Positions 1 to 9,600 of a stretch of DNA of 64,000 nucleotides are shown here, piece after piece. The first letter of the stretch is position 1, and each line of letters opens with the position of its first letter. The notes under the pieces were generated by a model that was not told the origin of the DNA, ran no database searches, and saw only the letters and a program-made list of their open reading frames with translations. The position numbers and the translations under genes were made by a program. The stretch is from an uncultured Pseudodesulfovibrio sp. GTDB taxonomy: Bacteria; Desulfobacterota; Desulfovibrionia; Desulfovibrionales; Desulfovibrionaceae. The DNA is taken from contig NZ_OY776488.1 in assembly GCF_963675635.1 (NCBI RefSeq), forward strand, positions 1,033,740-1,097,739. The letters are read 5' to 3'.

Positions 1-455
1 CATCTCCAAAGCTATCCTGTAAATCCCGACAAATACATTTTGCCAAAGCCGGACTTTGACCTGCTGTAGAAATAGCAACAGTCAGGTCACCACGTTTGAC
101 AGTGGCCGGAACAATAAAACTGCCTTTTTCAGGTTGATCGGCAATATTGCATAAAATGCCGCGTTTTGCACAGAGATCGCTGATTCGTTGGTTTACTTTT
201 TCGGAGGAAGTACAGGCTATCACAAGAAACTTGCCGTCAAGATCACTATCAACAAATTTACGACATTGAAAATCAACTTCCCCCTTTCCAATGATCGACT
301 CTAACTCAGAGGCCGCCTCACAGGCGTCGACGATGGTCACATGACGAGCGCCGGAGTCAAGAAGAGATTGAATTTTTCGCCTGCCAACAGCGCCTGCACC
401 GACAACGAGGCACGTCTTGTTTTCCAGATTAAGGAAAATTGGGTAGTATCGCATG
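1..455 (-). CDS. Siroheme synthase N-terminal domain (precorrin-2 dehydrogenase), partial
   Basis: The gene enters from the left edge, so only the N-terminal ~151 residues are present. It begins MRYYPIFLNLENKTCLVVGAG, a Rossmann NAD-binding start with the glycine pattern VVGAGAVGRRK. It continues with CNIADQPEKGSFIVPA and STAGQSPALAK, which are hallmarks of the CysG-N/Met8 family. These enzymes oxidise precorrin-2 to sirohydrochlorin and often chelate iron to make siroheme, the cofactor of sulfite reductase. I chose the ATG at 453-455 because it places the dinucleotide fold right at the N-terminus. No strong Shine-Dalgarno is visible. In related sulfate reducers this gene usually precedes other heme genes, but those would lie outside the window. 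Confidence 0.9.
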
Positions 456-519
456 CGTCTTGATAACCAATGCGCAGGAACATGTAAAATGAGAAATTGC
501 CCGGTTCTTGCAATAATCA

Positions 520-1809
520 ATGAAGTTACGATACATTTTTGACGCCGTGAACAAACGAATGAAAAATTACCTTGTCATACAGTTGGCCCGATTCGGAGAT
601 TTGATCCAGTCCAAACGGCTCATCGCGACCCTTGCTGCACGCCGTGACGGAGTGGTGCATCTGTGCGTGGACATCTCTTTAAAACCCTTGGCACAACTGG
701 TTTATCCTGATGCTATAATACATTCTATTACAGCCCACGGGACCGGATTGGACGCATCAAGCGCCTGCCTCAAGATACTGGTGGAAAACCAAAAAACTTT
801 CTCCGAATTACAGACAATTGATTTTGAGACTGTCTTCAATCTCAATTTTTCTGGACTCAATTTTCGTCTGGCCGCATTGTTCGATTCTGAAAAAGTTGCA
901 GGTTACTCTTGGCACAACGGACAGGAACTCACTGGGACATGGCCCTCCATGGCAATGCGCTGGTCCAATAGACGGCGGTTGGGCATGAATCTCGTCGATT
1001 TCTGGGCCGGATATTGCCCGGACAGTCTCGCTCCAGAAAGAATAAACCCTCCTGCCACACCAAAAGGTGGAGGAATTGGCGTCGTCCTCGCCGGTCGAGA
1101 ATCCCGACGTTCTTTGCCAGCGCAAACCCTTGCCACTATATCCACAACACTTGGAGCAGCGCAAAAAGCCGACTCAATCTTTTTGCTGGGCGGAGAGACT
1201 GAACGTTCAGCAGGGCAGGCGGTTCTCAAGGAGCTGTCCCCGACATTTCAAACAAAAACCACGAACCTTGCGGGCAAAACGAACTGGAATGATCTTGTGG
1301 ATATCGTCGGCTCACTCGATATGCTCTTAACACCGGACACCGGAACCATGCATCTGGCCGCCCATCTAGGAACACCGGTCACGGCATTTTTCCTGTCTTC
1401 GGCATGGTGTTTCGAGACTGGTCCTTACGGACTGGGACACACAGTATATCAAGCTTCGACAGGGTGTCTCCCATGCCTGGAATCAAGGCCGTGCGATATT
1501 GGCACCAAATGCCTATCACCATTTACATCACCGAAATTTCAACGTTTTCTTGTCACACAAAAAAATATACATGTTCCTGATGGACTTATTGGTTTCACAT
1601 CTGCATTTGATGCTTTGGGTCAAATTTACACCCCATTTGCCGGTGTTGACAAAGACCATAAACAAAGAACAGTTTTCAGACACTTCATTCACCAGTATCT
1701 CTCAGGTGAAGGAACTGAATGTTATGAAAATGAACATTTGTTTGCTCAAGAATTCTATAGGGAAAAAGATTGGATGACCCAATTTCAACCTCTCGCGACA
1801 CGTGGATAA
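520..1809 (+). CDS. Glycosyltransferase family 9 (heptosyltransferase-like)
   Basis: This 429-residue protein has the GT9 layout: an N-terminal NYLVIQLARFGDLIQSKR segment, like the start of heptosyltransferases, and a C-terminal donor-binding part with LLTPDTGTMHLAAHLGTPVTAFF, the TGxxHLA block of the family. It probably transfers a heptose or related sugar from a nucleotide donor to LPS core or another surface glycan; the acceptor cannot be told. The natural start may be the internal ATG at 559 (MKNYLVIQ), since the first 13 residues look non-homologous and neither site has a clear ribosome-binding site. It overlaps the next glycosyltransferase by 8 bases, so the two are likely co-translated. 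Confidence 0.85.
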   Translation: MKLRYIFDAVNKRMKNYLVIQLARFGDLIQSKRLIATLAARRDGVVHLCVDISLKPLAQLVYPDAIIHSITAHGTGLDASSACLKILVENQKTFSELQTIDFETVFNLNFSGLNFRLAALFDSEKVAGYSWHNGQELTGTWPSMAMRWSNRRRLGMNLVDFWAGYCPDSLAPERINPPATPKGGGIGVVLAGRESRRSLPAQTLATISTTLGAAQKADSIFLLGGETERSAGQAVLKELSPTFQTKTTNLAGKTNWNDLVDIVGSLDMLLTPDTGTMHLAAHLGTPVTAFFLSSAWCFETGPYGLGHTVYQASTGCLPCLESRPCDIGTKCLSPFTSPKFQRFLVTQKNIHVPDGLIGFTSAFDALGQIYTPFAGVDKDHKQRTVFRHFIHQYLSGEGTECYENEHLFAQEFYREKDWMTQFQPLATRG

Positions 1810-3082
1810 CTCAATGGATAAATTACGCATACTTGTCATTCTTCCTTTATATGGAGGTTCGCTCCCCATCGGCCGTTATGTGGCCACAGCCCTTAGAGAA
1901 GAAGGACATTTTGTAGAAGTCTTTGAAGCGCCCGATTTTTATCCGGCATACACCTCTTTAAACAATCTCAAAGTGACTACTGACCGACTAGATTACTTAC
2001 AAAACTCCTTCCTGAATGTGATCAGTCAATCCGTGCTCGCTAAGGTAGAAACCTTTGAGCCAGATATGGTCTTGTCCATGGCTCAGGCGCCGCTCAACAG
2101 ACAAGCGCTCAAAAGACTCAGACGAGACGGTGTTGTCACGGCCATGTGGTTTGTGGAGGATTATAGACTTTTTACCTATTGGAAGGCGTTTGCACCTTTG
2201 TACGATGTATTTGCTGTTATCCAGAAAGGTCAGTTTTTTGATGATCTTGAAGCGGTCGGACAGCCGAATATTCTCTATCTTCCTCTTGCAGCTCAACCCG
2301 ATTTCCACAAACCGATCGATTTGTCGGCGGCGGAACAGCGAAAATTCGGCTCCGACATTTCCTTTATGGGGGCAGGGTATCCCAATCGCCGAATTGCCTT
2401 TAGAGAATTGGTCAAATTTAATTTCAAGATATGGGGCACCGAATGGGAAGGGGACCATGTGCTGGAACCGTTAGTTCAGTTGAAAGGAGCGCGTGTTTCG
2501 TCTGAAGAATGTGTCAGGATATTTAATGCTACAGCTATAAACTTAAACCTGCATTCCAGTGTCCAGACCGACAATCTGGTGACAGGCGGAGATTTCATAA
2601 ATCCCAGAACATTCGAGCTGGCGGCCTGCGGTGCATTCCAGTTGGTGGACAAGCGCGGCCTCATGGACGATGCCTTCGATGATGATGAATTGGCAACATT
2701 TACAAACATGCCGGAATTTATCGAGAAAATAGAATACTTCCTGAATAACCCCGATGAACGAAAAGAATACGCTGCACGAAGTCGTAAACGCGTTTTGCAT
2801 GATCACACATACGCAAAACGCATGCACACACTCATGGAATTCACTGCAAGTCGCATCCCGGGATGGCCAACACCTCGATCAGCCTCATCATTATTTGACA
2901 CAGACTACCCGCCTGAATTGGAACGGGACATTCGCAATTTGCTCGGTCAACTGGGACTTCCTGAAAATGTTTCTTTCAAAGACCTCGTGTGGGCTGTCAG
3001 GCAGCAGCAGGGGAAATTATCAGATCTCGATACCGCTATTCTTTTCCTTGATGAATGGCAGAAACTGTATAAGTCCCGATAA
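1802..3082 (+). CDS. CgeB-like glycosyltransferase
   Basis: A 426-residue protein starting with GTG inside the end of the preceding gene; an ATG four codons later (1814) is equally possible. The N-terminus (LRILVILPLYGGSLPIGRYVATAL) resembles a GT-B fold. The second half contains NLNLHSSVQTDNLVTGGDFINPRTFELAACGAFQLVDKR and a region reminiscent of CgeB/DUF3880 glycosyltransferases, in which the xxRxFExxACG motif binds the sugar nucleotide. In Desulfovibrio-type genomes such enzymes often decorate flagellin or surface polysaccharide. That role is inferred here, because only the GT9 gene is adjacent. The gene ends at a hairpin shared with convergent rarA. Confidence 0.75.
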   Translation: MDNSMDKLRILVILPLYGGSLPIGRYVATALREEGHFVEVFEAPDFYPAYTSLNNLKVTTDRLDYLQNSFLNVISQSVLAKVETFEPDMVLSMAQAPLNRQALKRLRRDGVVTAMWFVEDYRLFTYWKAFAPLYDVFAVIQKGQFFDDLEAVGQPNILYLPLAAQPDFHKPIDLSAAEQRKFGSDISFMGAGYPNRRIAFRELVKFNFKIWGTEWEGDHVLEPLVQLKGARVSSEECVRIFNATAINLNLHSSVQTDNLVTGGDFINPRTFELAACGAFQLVDKRGLMDDAFDDDELATFTNMPEFIEKIEYFLNNPDERKEYAARSRKRVLHDHTYAKRMHTLMEFTASRIPGWPTPRSASSLFDTDYPPELERDIRNLLGQLGLPENVSFKDLVWAVRQQQGKLSDLDTAILFLDEWQKLYKSR

Positions 3083-3104
3083 AAACTTAAAGTGAAGAAT
3101 GAAG

Positions 3105-3139
3105 AAAAGCCCTACTTACAGTGATAAGCAGGGCTTTTT
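3105..3139. terminator. Bidirectional intrinsic terminator
   Basis: An interrupted stem, AAAGCCCT.CTTA with TAAG.AGGGCTTT around a CAGTGA loop, is flanked by A and T runs on both sides. It lies between two convergent genes, the glycosyltransferase and rarA, and can serve both. Confidence 0.8.
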
Positions 3140-3150
3140 AATATAAAAAA

Positions 3151-4374
3151 TTAACGACTTCGACGAAATTGTTTCAACCAAGCCAAGAGCTTTGGCTCCT
3201 CACCCTGATCCTTGGGATGATAAAATTTTCGACCAGCAAGTTCGCCGGGAAGATAGTCCTGATCGGCCCACGATTTGGGGAAATTGTGCGGATACAAATA
3301 TCCGCGGCCATATCCCCATTCTCGTTGCAGAGAAGATGTCGCGTTTCTAAGGTGCAGGGGAACTGGTTTGGGACCATTCTCCCGAACTTCCTTTTGCGCC
3401 GTGTGATAGGCAGCATATGTCGAGTTACTTTTGGGTGCCAGAGCCAGATACACTGCCAACTGTGACATGGGAATAAAACCTTCGGGCATACCAATGGTCT
3501 CAACGGCCTGATGGCAGGCCATGGCATGCGTCAGGGCATGCGAATCGCCCAAGCCGACATCTTCGGATGCGGAAATGATCAAACGTCGAGTGATAAATCG
3601 AGGATCTTCACCGCTTTCGATAAGACAGGCAAGGTAATAAAGAGCCGCATCCGGATCACTGCCGCGAATGGATTTGATAAGTGCGGATACCAGTTCATAG
3701 TGTGAATCACCATCCCGGTCACCTCGAACCACGATTTCCGGCAAAGATTCACGCAGGCATTCCGGACACCGTTTGTCTTTGGGCAGTTCAGAGGTATACT
3801 CAAGAAGATTAAGTAGCGTACGAGCATCACCGCCAGCCATTGCTGCCAACATTTTGTGGCTTTCCTCTTCAAGATCCAAACTGAGTTCTTCAGCACCACG
3901 GATACTCACATTGACCAGCTCTTCGCGGCTTAACTGTCGAAGACGCAAAACATGGAGCCGGGACAACAATTGTCGGGTCACGCTGAAAGACGGGTTTTCC
4001 GTGGTAGTCGCCAACAGGGTAATTTCTCCGGTTTCGAGAATGGGAAGAAAAAAGTCCTGTTGGGCCTTGGAGAAACGATGCAGCTCATCAAGGATAAGAA
4101 TATCCTGCCCTGGCAGCATCTTGCGAAGAGCTGTCAAACCTGCTTCCGGGGCACTGACACGTAGATATTTTTTGCCTGTCAACTTGGCAAGCAATAGAGC
4201 CAGAGTTGACTTTCCACACCCGGGAGGACCAAACAAAAGCAGGCTCGGCATCCGTTTGGATTGGGAGAAAGCTTCAATTCGATTCCGAATATGCCCCTGT
4301 CCAACGAATTCATCCAATGATTCTGGGCGGATTCTATCGGCGAGAGGTTGTGTTTCTTCTATTTCAAGCTTCAT
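3151..4374 (-). CDS. rarA: Replication-associated recombination protein A (AAA+ ATPase)
   Basis: A 407-residue AAA+ ATPase of the RarA/MgsA (Mgs1/WRNIP1) family. It opens with ADRIRPESLDEFVGQGHI, the family signature. It then has Walker A GPPGCGKST (Lys55), Walker B ILILDELHRF, and sensor 1 LLATTTENPSF. The C-terminal part, RLIISASEDVGLGD, is the RarA oligomerisation region. RarA acts at stalled replication forks with SSB and the clamp-loader pathway. I chose the ATG at 4374 over an upstream in-frame start at 4413, because the family begins here and the ATG overlaps the rsmE stop as ATGA. That overlap implies translational coupling. Length matches the family norm. Confidence 0.95.
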   Translation of the reverse strand: MKLEIEETQPLADRIRPESLDEFVGQGHIRNRIEAFSQSKRMPSLLLFGPPGCGKSTLALLLAKLTGKKYLRVSAPEAGLTALRKMLPGQDILILDELHRFSKAQQDFFLPILETGEITLLATTTENPSFSVTRQLLSRLHVLRLRQLSREELVNVSIRGAEELSLDLEEESHKMLAAMAGGDARTLLNLLEYTSELPKDKRCPECLRESLPEIVVRGDRDGDSHYELVSALIKSIRGSDPDAALYYLACLIESGEDPRFITRRLIISASEDVGLGDSHALTHAMACHQAVETIGMPEGFIPMSQLAVYLALAPKSNSTYAAYHTAQKEVRENGPKPVPLHLRNATSSLQREWGYGRGYLYPHNFPKSWADQDYLPGELAGRKFYHPKDQGEEPKLLAWLKQFRRSR

Positions 4375-5111
4375 GACGATTCCTGTGTACCAAACATGGC
4401 TAGACTGAGACAATAGGCAGCGGCTGTTTCCCAGCGTAAAATGGAATGTCCAAAAGTAACAGGGACAAAATCCGCTTCCACCAGCTTTCGGGCCTCAGTG
4501 TCTTCAAAACCGCCTTCCGGACCAATAACGACAAGAGTATGTCCACTTGAGAGCATCGAAGGAGATAAGAACGTGGCTACCTCATCGGATTCCCATGCAA
4601 CTATTCGATTGTCATATTCGTCAGCCATGGAAATCAAAGAATCAATACCTCCGGGAAGGGTTTTAAGCTCAGGAAGAAAGGCAGCCCCACATTGCTTGGC
4701 AGCCTGGATACTTTTATCAGTCCAGGTATCTTTAGGCTCGGTAGGGACAACTCCCTGACTCCGGGTGGCCTGCCAAAAAACAACGCCAAGCCCCTTGAGT
4801 TCAACCGTTTTTTCCAAAAGATAATTTCTACGCTTGGATTTACCCCAACCTATAGCCAACGTAATCCCATTAGCTGGTGCAGAACTTTCTTCCAACCGAA
4901 CAACTTCAAGCAGAGCTCGCCGTTTCCCGGCATCACGAACAGTAAAAAGACCGACATGCCCATGCCCATCAAACAGGCGGACAGTCTGATCCGGCTCAGT
5001 CCTGAGAACCGTCCCCATATGACGTGCTTCCTGACCTTCCAGCACGACATGCTCTCCAACCGCGGAAGGCCACAAGTCAGGTGGCAGATAAAAAGAATTG
5101 AGTCTTGGCAT
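4371..5111 (-). CDS. rsmE: 16S rRNA (uracil-1498-N3)-methyltransferase
   Basis: A 246-residue SPOUT-class methyltransferase that methylates U1498 of 16S rRNA. The N-terminal PUA-like part reads PRLNSFYLPPDL...LEGQEARHMGTVLR. The C-terminal knotted SAM-binding part holds VVIGPEGGFEDTEA and FGHSILRWETAA, corresponding to the RsmE GPEGG and LGxRILRxETA motifs. The open frame extends 45 codons further upstream, but that stretch runs through the lysA terminator and the end of lysA and is not protein-like. I therefore place the start at ATG 5111. The gene is coupled to rarA by a 4-base overlap. Confidence 0.93.
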   Translation of the reverse strand: MPRLNSFYLPPDLWPSAVGEHVVLEGQEARHMGTVLRTEPDQTVRLFDGHGHVGLFTVRDAGKRRALLEVVRLEESSAPANGITLAIGWGKSKRRNYLLEKTVELKGLGVVFWQATRSQGVVPTEPKDTWTDKSIQAAKQCGAAFLPELKTLPGGIDSLISMADEYDNRIVAWESDEVATFLSPSMLSSGHTLVVIGPEGGFEDTEARKLVEADFVPVTFGHSILRWETAAAYCLSLAMFGTQESS

Positions 5112-5130
5112 GATATGTCCTGAAAACCAA

Positions 5131-5160
5131 AAAGGCCGGGAGAGAACTCCCGGCCTTTTG
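5131..5160 (-). terminator. Intrinsic terminator of lysA
   Basis: A perfect 12-bp stem AAAGGCCGGGAG/CTCCCGGCCTTT with a 4-base loop sits immediately after the lysA stop. On the minus strand it is followed by a T-rich stretch. It separates lysA from rsmE-rarA. Confidence 0.9.
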
Positions 5161-5161
5161 A

Positions 5162-6400
5162 TTAGAGTTCGTTTGCGAGAAGATCTTCGTATGTTTCCCG
5201 TTTCCGGGCGACTGTGACAGTGCTTCCATCCACCAGTAACTCGCATGCACGAGGACGGGTGTTGTAGTTGGAAGCCATGGTAAATCCATAGGCACCAGCA
5301 GAATACACCACCAACCGTTCTCCTTGCTCCACACCGGGCAATTCACGATCACGGGCCAGGAAATCACCGGATTCACAAATGGGACCGACCACATCAAAAG
5401 TTTTGTGCTGACGCCCTTTGAGTTCCACTTCACCAATACGATGATAAGAACCATACAGACTTGGACGAATCAGATCGTTCATGGCACCATCCACGATCAG
5501 GAAATTCTTTGTCGGGTTGGACTTGGTATAAACCACCTGTGTCACCAGAATACCGGCATTCCCTGCAATCACACGTCCCGGCTCAAAGATAACCTTCAGC
5601 GGCAGTCCCTGCAGCTTTTCGCTCAACGCCTTGCCGAACTCAGAAGGGTGGGGTGGTTCTTCTTCATCATATGAAATACCGAGTCCCCCACCAAGATCGA
5701 GGTACTTGATATTAATACCAAACCCTTTCAATGTTTCATTGAAATTCAAGAGTTTATCCAAAGCTTCGAGAAACGGATCAAGCTTGGTAAGCTGAGAACC
5801 AATATGGCAATCCATGCCCACAGGCTCAACATTTTTCATCTCGGCGGCCAGCTTGTAGGCAGCCAGAGAATTTTCGATATCCAGACCAAACTTGTTTTTC
5901 TGCATACCAGTCGAAATATACGGATGGGTCTGCGGGTCTACATCAGGGTTTACTCGGAAGCTCACCTTGGCCGTTGTCCCCATTTCAGCAGCAACAGCGT
6001 TTATTCTTTCAAGTTCTGCCACGGATTCCACGTTGAACATCAGGATTCCAGCTTCAAGCGCCTCCCGAATTTCAGAATCGCGCTTTCCCACGCCGGAATA
6101 AACAATTTTCTCAGGAGAGACACCCGCTTTAAGAGCTCTGTACAGTTCACCGCCTGAAACAATATCCATACCGGCACCTTCGGCTGCCAGTAATTTGAGA
6201 ACTGCCATGTTTGAATTGGCCTTAACAGAATAACACGTCATGTGATCAAGCCCATCAAATGCAGAATCAAAAGCCTTGAAGTGACGTCTGAGGGTGGCTG
6301 CGGAATAAATGTAAAGCGGAGTGCCATATTCTTCTGCAAGAGCTGTAACACTAATTTCTTCAGCGAACAGAACTCCATCTCGGTATTCAAAATGATGCAT
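5162..6400 (-). CDS. lysA: Diaminopimelate decarboxylase
   Basis: A 412-residue fold-type III PLP enzyme that decarboxylates meso-diaminopimelate to L-lysine, the last step of lysine synthesis. The PLP lysine is Lys60 in CYSVKANSN. The glycine-rich phosphate loop is LDLGGGLGISY, the EPGRVIAGNAG motif follows, and the active-site cysteine lies in GPICESGDFLA. The C-terminal AGAYGFTMASNYNTRPR is also family-typical. The upstream gap is only 96 bases and contains no lysine riboswitch. The pathway partner dapL lies about 9 kb away on the other strand. A strong terminator follows the gene. Confidence 0.97.
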   Translation of the reverse strand: MHHFEYRDGVLFAEEISVTALAEEYGTPLYIYSAATLRRHFKAFDSAFDGLDHMTCYSVKANSNMAVLKLLAAEGAGMDIVSGGELYRALKAGVSPEKIVYSGVGKRDSEIREALEAGILMFNVESVAELERINAVAAEMGTTAKVSFRVNPDVDPQTHPYISTGMQKNKFGLDIENSLAAYKLAAEMKNVEPVGMDCHIGSQLTKLDPFLEALDKLLNFNETLKGFGINIKYLDLGGGLGISYDEEEPPHPSEFGKALSEKLQGLPLKVIFEPGRVIAGNAGILVTQVVYTKSNPTKNFLIVDGAMNDLIRPSLYGSYHRIGEVELKGRQHKTFDVVGPICESGDFLARDRELPGVEQGERLVVYSAGAYGFTMASNYNTRPRACELLVDGSTVTVARKRETYEDLLANEL

Positions 6401-6496
6401 ATGTTTTCAATCTCCTAAAAAATGATATGATGAATATCTACTCTGTATTCTTGTGTATCATCCAATACTTTTCTCATATCAAATGAACGCGTAGAG

Positions 6497-6943
6497 CTAA
6501 GGTAAAGCTTCAAAAACTTCAGTATATTCGATAGGCATAGTCGACAATTCGCTTTTTCCGGCTACACGGAATCGATAGTCTATTCCCGGCTCAAAACCGC
6601 ATATGCTCAGTTGAAGCGTGTTGCCTGTCAGGTCAAAACCTTCCTGGTCACGAGTAAAGTGAACAGCGTTTCTGGGCACAAAGGGACACCCCTCGCACCC
6701 TTGACCTTCTTCGGTTCCAACAGATTCATACTGAACACTTGCCCGCCAAAGACGATCTGGAGCCCCTGTGACCGCAATCTGCAACATGAGGCACCCATCC
6801 TGCCGAACGCCATCCATAAGCTTCAAGCTAAAAGTGTCTTCACTTTTAACTGACGTGGGCCATTCCTTACGACCAAGGGCACAACCAGACAGCAATGCGA
6901 ACACAAAAAAAAGCAGGGTGGCATGAACAATTTGTTTACGCAT
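6497..6943 (-). CDS. Small lipoprotein of unknown function
   Basis: A 148-residue predicted lipoprotein. The N-terminus MRKQIVHATLLFFVFALLSGC is a type II signal peptide with lipobox LLSGC, so the mature protein starts at the cysteine. The mature part has several Cys residues (QDGCLML, GCEGCPF, LSICGFE) that could form disulfides. It ends with a fibronectin-like FEPGIDYRFRVAGKSE stretch. I take ATG 6943 as the start because it places the signal peptide at the N-terminus. The ten extra upstream codons overlap the mutS stop. The gene follows mutS by 5 bases and is probably co-transcribed with it. The function is not recognised. Confidence 0.8.
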   Translation of the reverse strand: MRKQIVHATLLFFVFALLSGCALGRKEWPTSVKSEDTFSLKLMDGVRQDGCLMLQIAVTGAPDRLWRASVQYESVGTEEGQGCEGCPFVPRNAVHFTRDQEGFDLTGNTLQLSICGFEPGIDYRFRVAGKSELSTMPIEYTEVFEALP

Positions 6944-6948
6944 CAATT

Positions 6949-9579
6949 CTATTCCTTGATCATGTCCTTCCATTGATTCAACAGCATCAATGCCTGAATA
7001 GGCGTCATGCCATCCACATCAAGATCAACCAACTGAGTAACAATCGGATGCTCAACCAGTTCTTCCGGGATCTCGATACGGGGAGCACCAAACCCGGGCA
7101 ATAATGTTTGTGATGCCCGCTCAACTGCGCCCTTTGACTGGCTATCCTGCGACTTTTCTTCGAGCTTCGCAAGGATTTCCCGAGCGCGATCCACAACGCC
7201 ACGAGGTACTCCGGCCAGTCGAGCCACTTCTATACCGTAACTCCTGTCAGCAGGGCCGGGGACGAGTCGACGCAAAAAAACGATATCGCCTTTCCATTCC
7301 TTGACCGCGATATTGAGATTACGCAATCCCTCAATCTTACCTTCAAGGCCGGTTAGCTCATGATAATGGGTAGCAAAAAGTGTACGGATCCCTCCGCTGG
7401 CGCGGGATGAAAGTTCTTCGACCACGGCCCAGGCCAATGAAAGTCCGTCATACGTGCTGGTGCCACGCCCTATTTCATCCAGAATTACCAGACTCCGCTT
7501 GGTGGCCTGTCGAAGAATACGGGCTGTTTCAGTCATTTCCACCATGAATGTAGAATGGCCTTGCGCAAGATTATCCGATGCCCCCACACGAGAAAACACC
7601 CGATCCGCCAAGCCGAGTCGTGCAGACCTGGCTGGAACGAACGAACCGATCTGCGCCATGATGGTCAAAATGGCAACCTGCCTGAGTACAGTAGATTTAC
7701 CGGCCATGTTCGGGCCGGTGATAAGCAAAATACGCCGCTCCTTGTCCATCCGTAAATCACCAGGGATATAATTGGATGCGCCCATGGCTTCTTCAACAAC
7801 GGGATGTCGTCCAGCCTGAATCTCAATCTCCATACCATCATGAATATCTGGACGACTCCATTCATTGACACGGGCCGATTCAGCCAACCCCTGCCAGTAA
7901 TCCAAGGCAGCTACTACGTCTGCCATGAACAGAAAACGGTCTCTTGCCTTGGCAAGACGTTCTCGTAAATCCTGAAAGAGTTTATACTCAAGACTCTTCC
8001 GTTCATCAGAAGCCGAAATGATACGGTCTTCCATTTCCTTGAGATCAGGCGTGATATACCGTTCACTGTTGACAAGGGTCTGACGACGAATGAAATGGTC
8101 CGGAACCTGTCCCTTGTACGCTTTGGACAACTCGAAGTAATATCCGAAAACCTTGTTGAACCCGAGTTTGAGCTTGGGAATATCGTTGGCAGCCAACTCC
8201 CTTTCATGCAGTTCCCTGAGCTTGTCTTCACCGTGTTCATTGAGTTCGATAAACTCATCCAAGACCGCATCGTACCCTTTTTTGAACAAGCCACCGTCCG
8301 TAATGACCGGGGGAGGGCTATCGACAAGGGCGGACTCTAGAAGGGTAGCCAAGTCTTCCATGTCATCCCACTTGTTGAATGCTTTACGCAATTCAGGCGC
8401 TGCTTCAAGTTCCTGTTCTTTCAAACACGTCTTGAGAATAGGCAACATGGTAAGACTTTTACGCAATGCGATAAAATCCTTGGGAGTTGCACGCCCCAAA
8501 AAAATCCGGGTGGAAAGACGTTCCAAATCATAAACAGAATCCAGGGCGTGCCGGACATCTGAGCGAAGTTGGTCGCGCTTAAAGAAAAAAGTAACACAAT
8601 CGAGATTCTTATCAATGGGTGCAAGCTGTCGCCATGGTTGACGCAAGCGAGCTTCCAATAGACGTCCCCCCATGGGAGTCATGGTTCTGTCAAGGACGTG
8701 CCAAAGAGTGCCCAAGCCTGTTTTTCCGTCAAGGCGTCTAAAAATTTCAAGATTCCGTTCAGTTATTTCATCAAGAATCAGATGTTTGCTCAAATTCAAA
8801 GGCTTAAACTCGCCAAGATGCCCAAAATCGCCTTTCTGCGTTTGCTCTAGATAGGTAAGGAGAGCACCGCATGCTCGGATCAATTCGTTCTTACCACCCA
8901 GCCCGAGGCTTTCAAGATCAGCAACTGACTGCATTTCCAAAACTCTGCTCTGAGAGGCTGTTAGATCAAAATACGCTCCGGGAGCGACACTGGTGACCTG
9001 TGAACTTAATTCATTAAACTGTGGGGGCACCTTTGTCCCTTGAGGGAGAAGCAACTCTCGAGGATTGATTTTCATCATCCACTGCCAGAGTTCCACTTCA
9101 CGGCGGCTGTGCAGTCCGGACCATTGGCCGGTAGAAAAATCGAGCCAGGCAATGCCACCCGCATCTTTGGTATCGTCCCAAAAGAGCGCACCAAGATAAT
9201 TATTGGCTTTTGATGTAAGGTTTGAATCCTCGACAACCGTCCCCGGCGTGAGCACTCGTGTCACATCTCTTTTGACCAGCCCCTTAGCTTCCTTGGGATT
9301 TTCAATCTGATCACAAATAGCGATCTTATATCCCTTGTCGAGCAATTGGCTTAGGTAAGGCTCCACCGAATGATGAGGCATACCACACATGGGAATGGGA
9401 TTCTCATCGTTAGGATTGCGACTGGTCAGAGTTATCTGGACAGCTCTGGCCACGATCTCTGCATCCTCAAAGAACAACTCATAAAAGTCGCCCATACGAA
9501 AGAAGAGAAGGCAGCCTGGATTCTCCTCCTTGAAACGGAGGTATTGTTCAAGCATGGGCGTCAGTTTTTTCTTGGCCAC
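6949..9579 (-). CDS. mutS: DNA mismatch repair protein MutS
   Basis: An 876-residue MutS ATPase that recognises mismatches. Domain I begins LTPMLEQYLRFKEENPGCLLFFRMGDFYELFFEDA, containing the mismatch-wedging Phe-x-Glu motif. Connector, lever and clamp domains follow. The C-terminal ABC-type ATPase has Walker A LLITGPNMAGKST (Lys628), the STFMVEMTET signature, Walker B LVILDEIGRGTSTYDG and the LFATHYHEL switch. The length is typical of MutS1. It is preceded on the minus strand by lapB with a 21-base gap, and the lipoprotein gene follows 5 bases downstream. No mutL is in the window. Confidence 0.98.
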   Translation of the reverse strand: MAKKKLTPMLEQYLRFKEENPGCLLFFRMGDFYELFFEDAEIVARAVQITLTSRNPNDENPIPMCGMPHHSVEPYLSQLLDKGYKIAICDQIENPKEAKGLVKRDVTRVLTPGTVVEDSNLTSKANNYLGALFWDDTKDAGGIAWLDFSTGQWSGLHSRREVELWQWMMKINPRELLLPQGTKVPPQFNELSSQVTSVAPGAYFDLTASQSRVLEMQSVADLESLGLGGKNELIRACGALLTYLEQTQKGDFGHLGEFKPLNLSKHLILDEITERNLEIFRRLDGKTGLGTLWHVLDRTMTPMGGRLLEARLRQPWRQLAPIDKNLDCVTFFFKRDQLRSDVRHALDSVYDLERLSTRIFLGRATPKDFIALRKSLTMLPILKTCLKEQELEAAPELRKAFNKWDDMEDLATLLESALVDSPPPVITDGGLFKKGYDAVLDEFIELNEHGEDKLRELHERELAANDIPKLKLGFNKVFGYYFELSKAYKGQVPDHFIRRQTLVNSERYITPDLKEMEDRIISASDERKSLEYKLFQDLRERLAKARDRFLFMADVVAALDYWQGLAESARVNEWSRPDIHDGMEIEIQAGRHPVVEEAMGASNYIPGDLRMDKERRILLITGPNMAGKSTVLRQVAILTIMAQIGSFVPARSARLGLADRVFSRVGASDNLAQGHSTFMVEMTETARILRQATKRSLVILDEIGRGTSTYDGLSLAWAVVEELSSRASGGIRTLFATHYHELTGLEGKIEGLRNLNIAVKEWKGDIVFLRRLVPGPADRSYGIEVARLAGVPRGVVDRAREILAKLEEKSQDSQSKGAVERASQTLLPGFGAPRIEIPEELVEHPIVTQLVDLDVDGMTPIQALMLLNQWKDMIKE

Positions 9580-9600
9580 GTGAAATCTGGGAGGTTGGAT

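Noticed and set aside
3773-4408. 211-codon open frame antisense to rarA
   Set aside because: A shadow of the real gene on the opposite strand, without a ribosome site or protein-like composition.
6401-6496. Possible lysine riboswitch before lysA
   Set aside because: The gap is only 96 bases and shows none of the conserved L-box elements.
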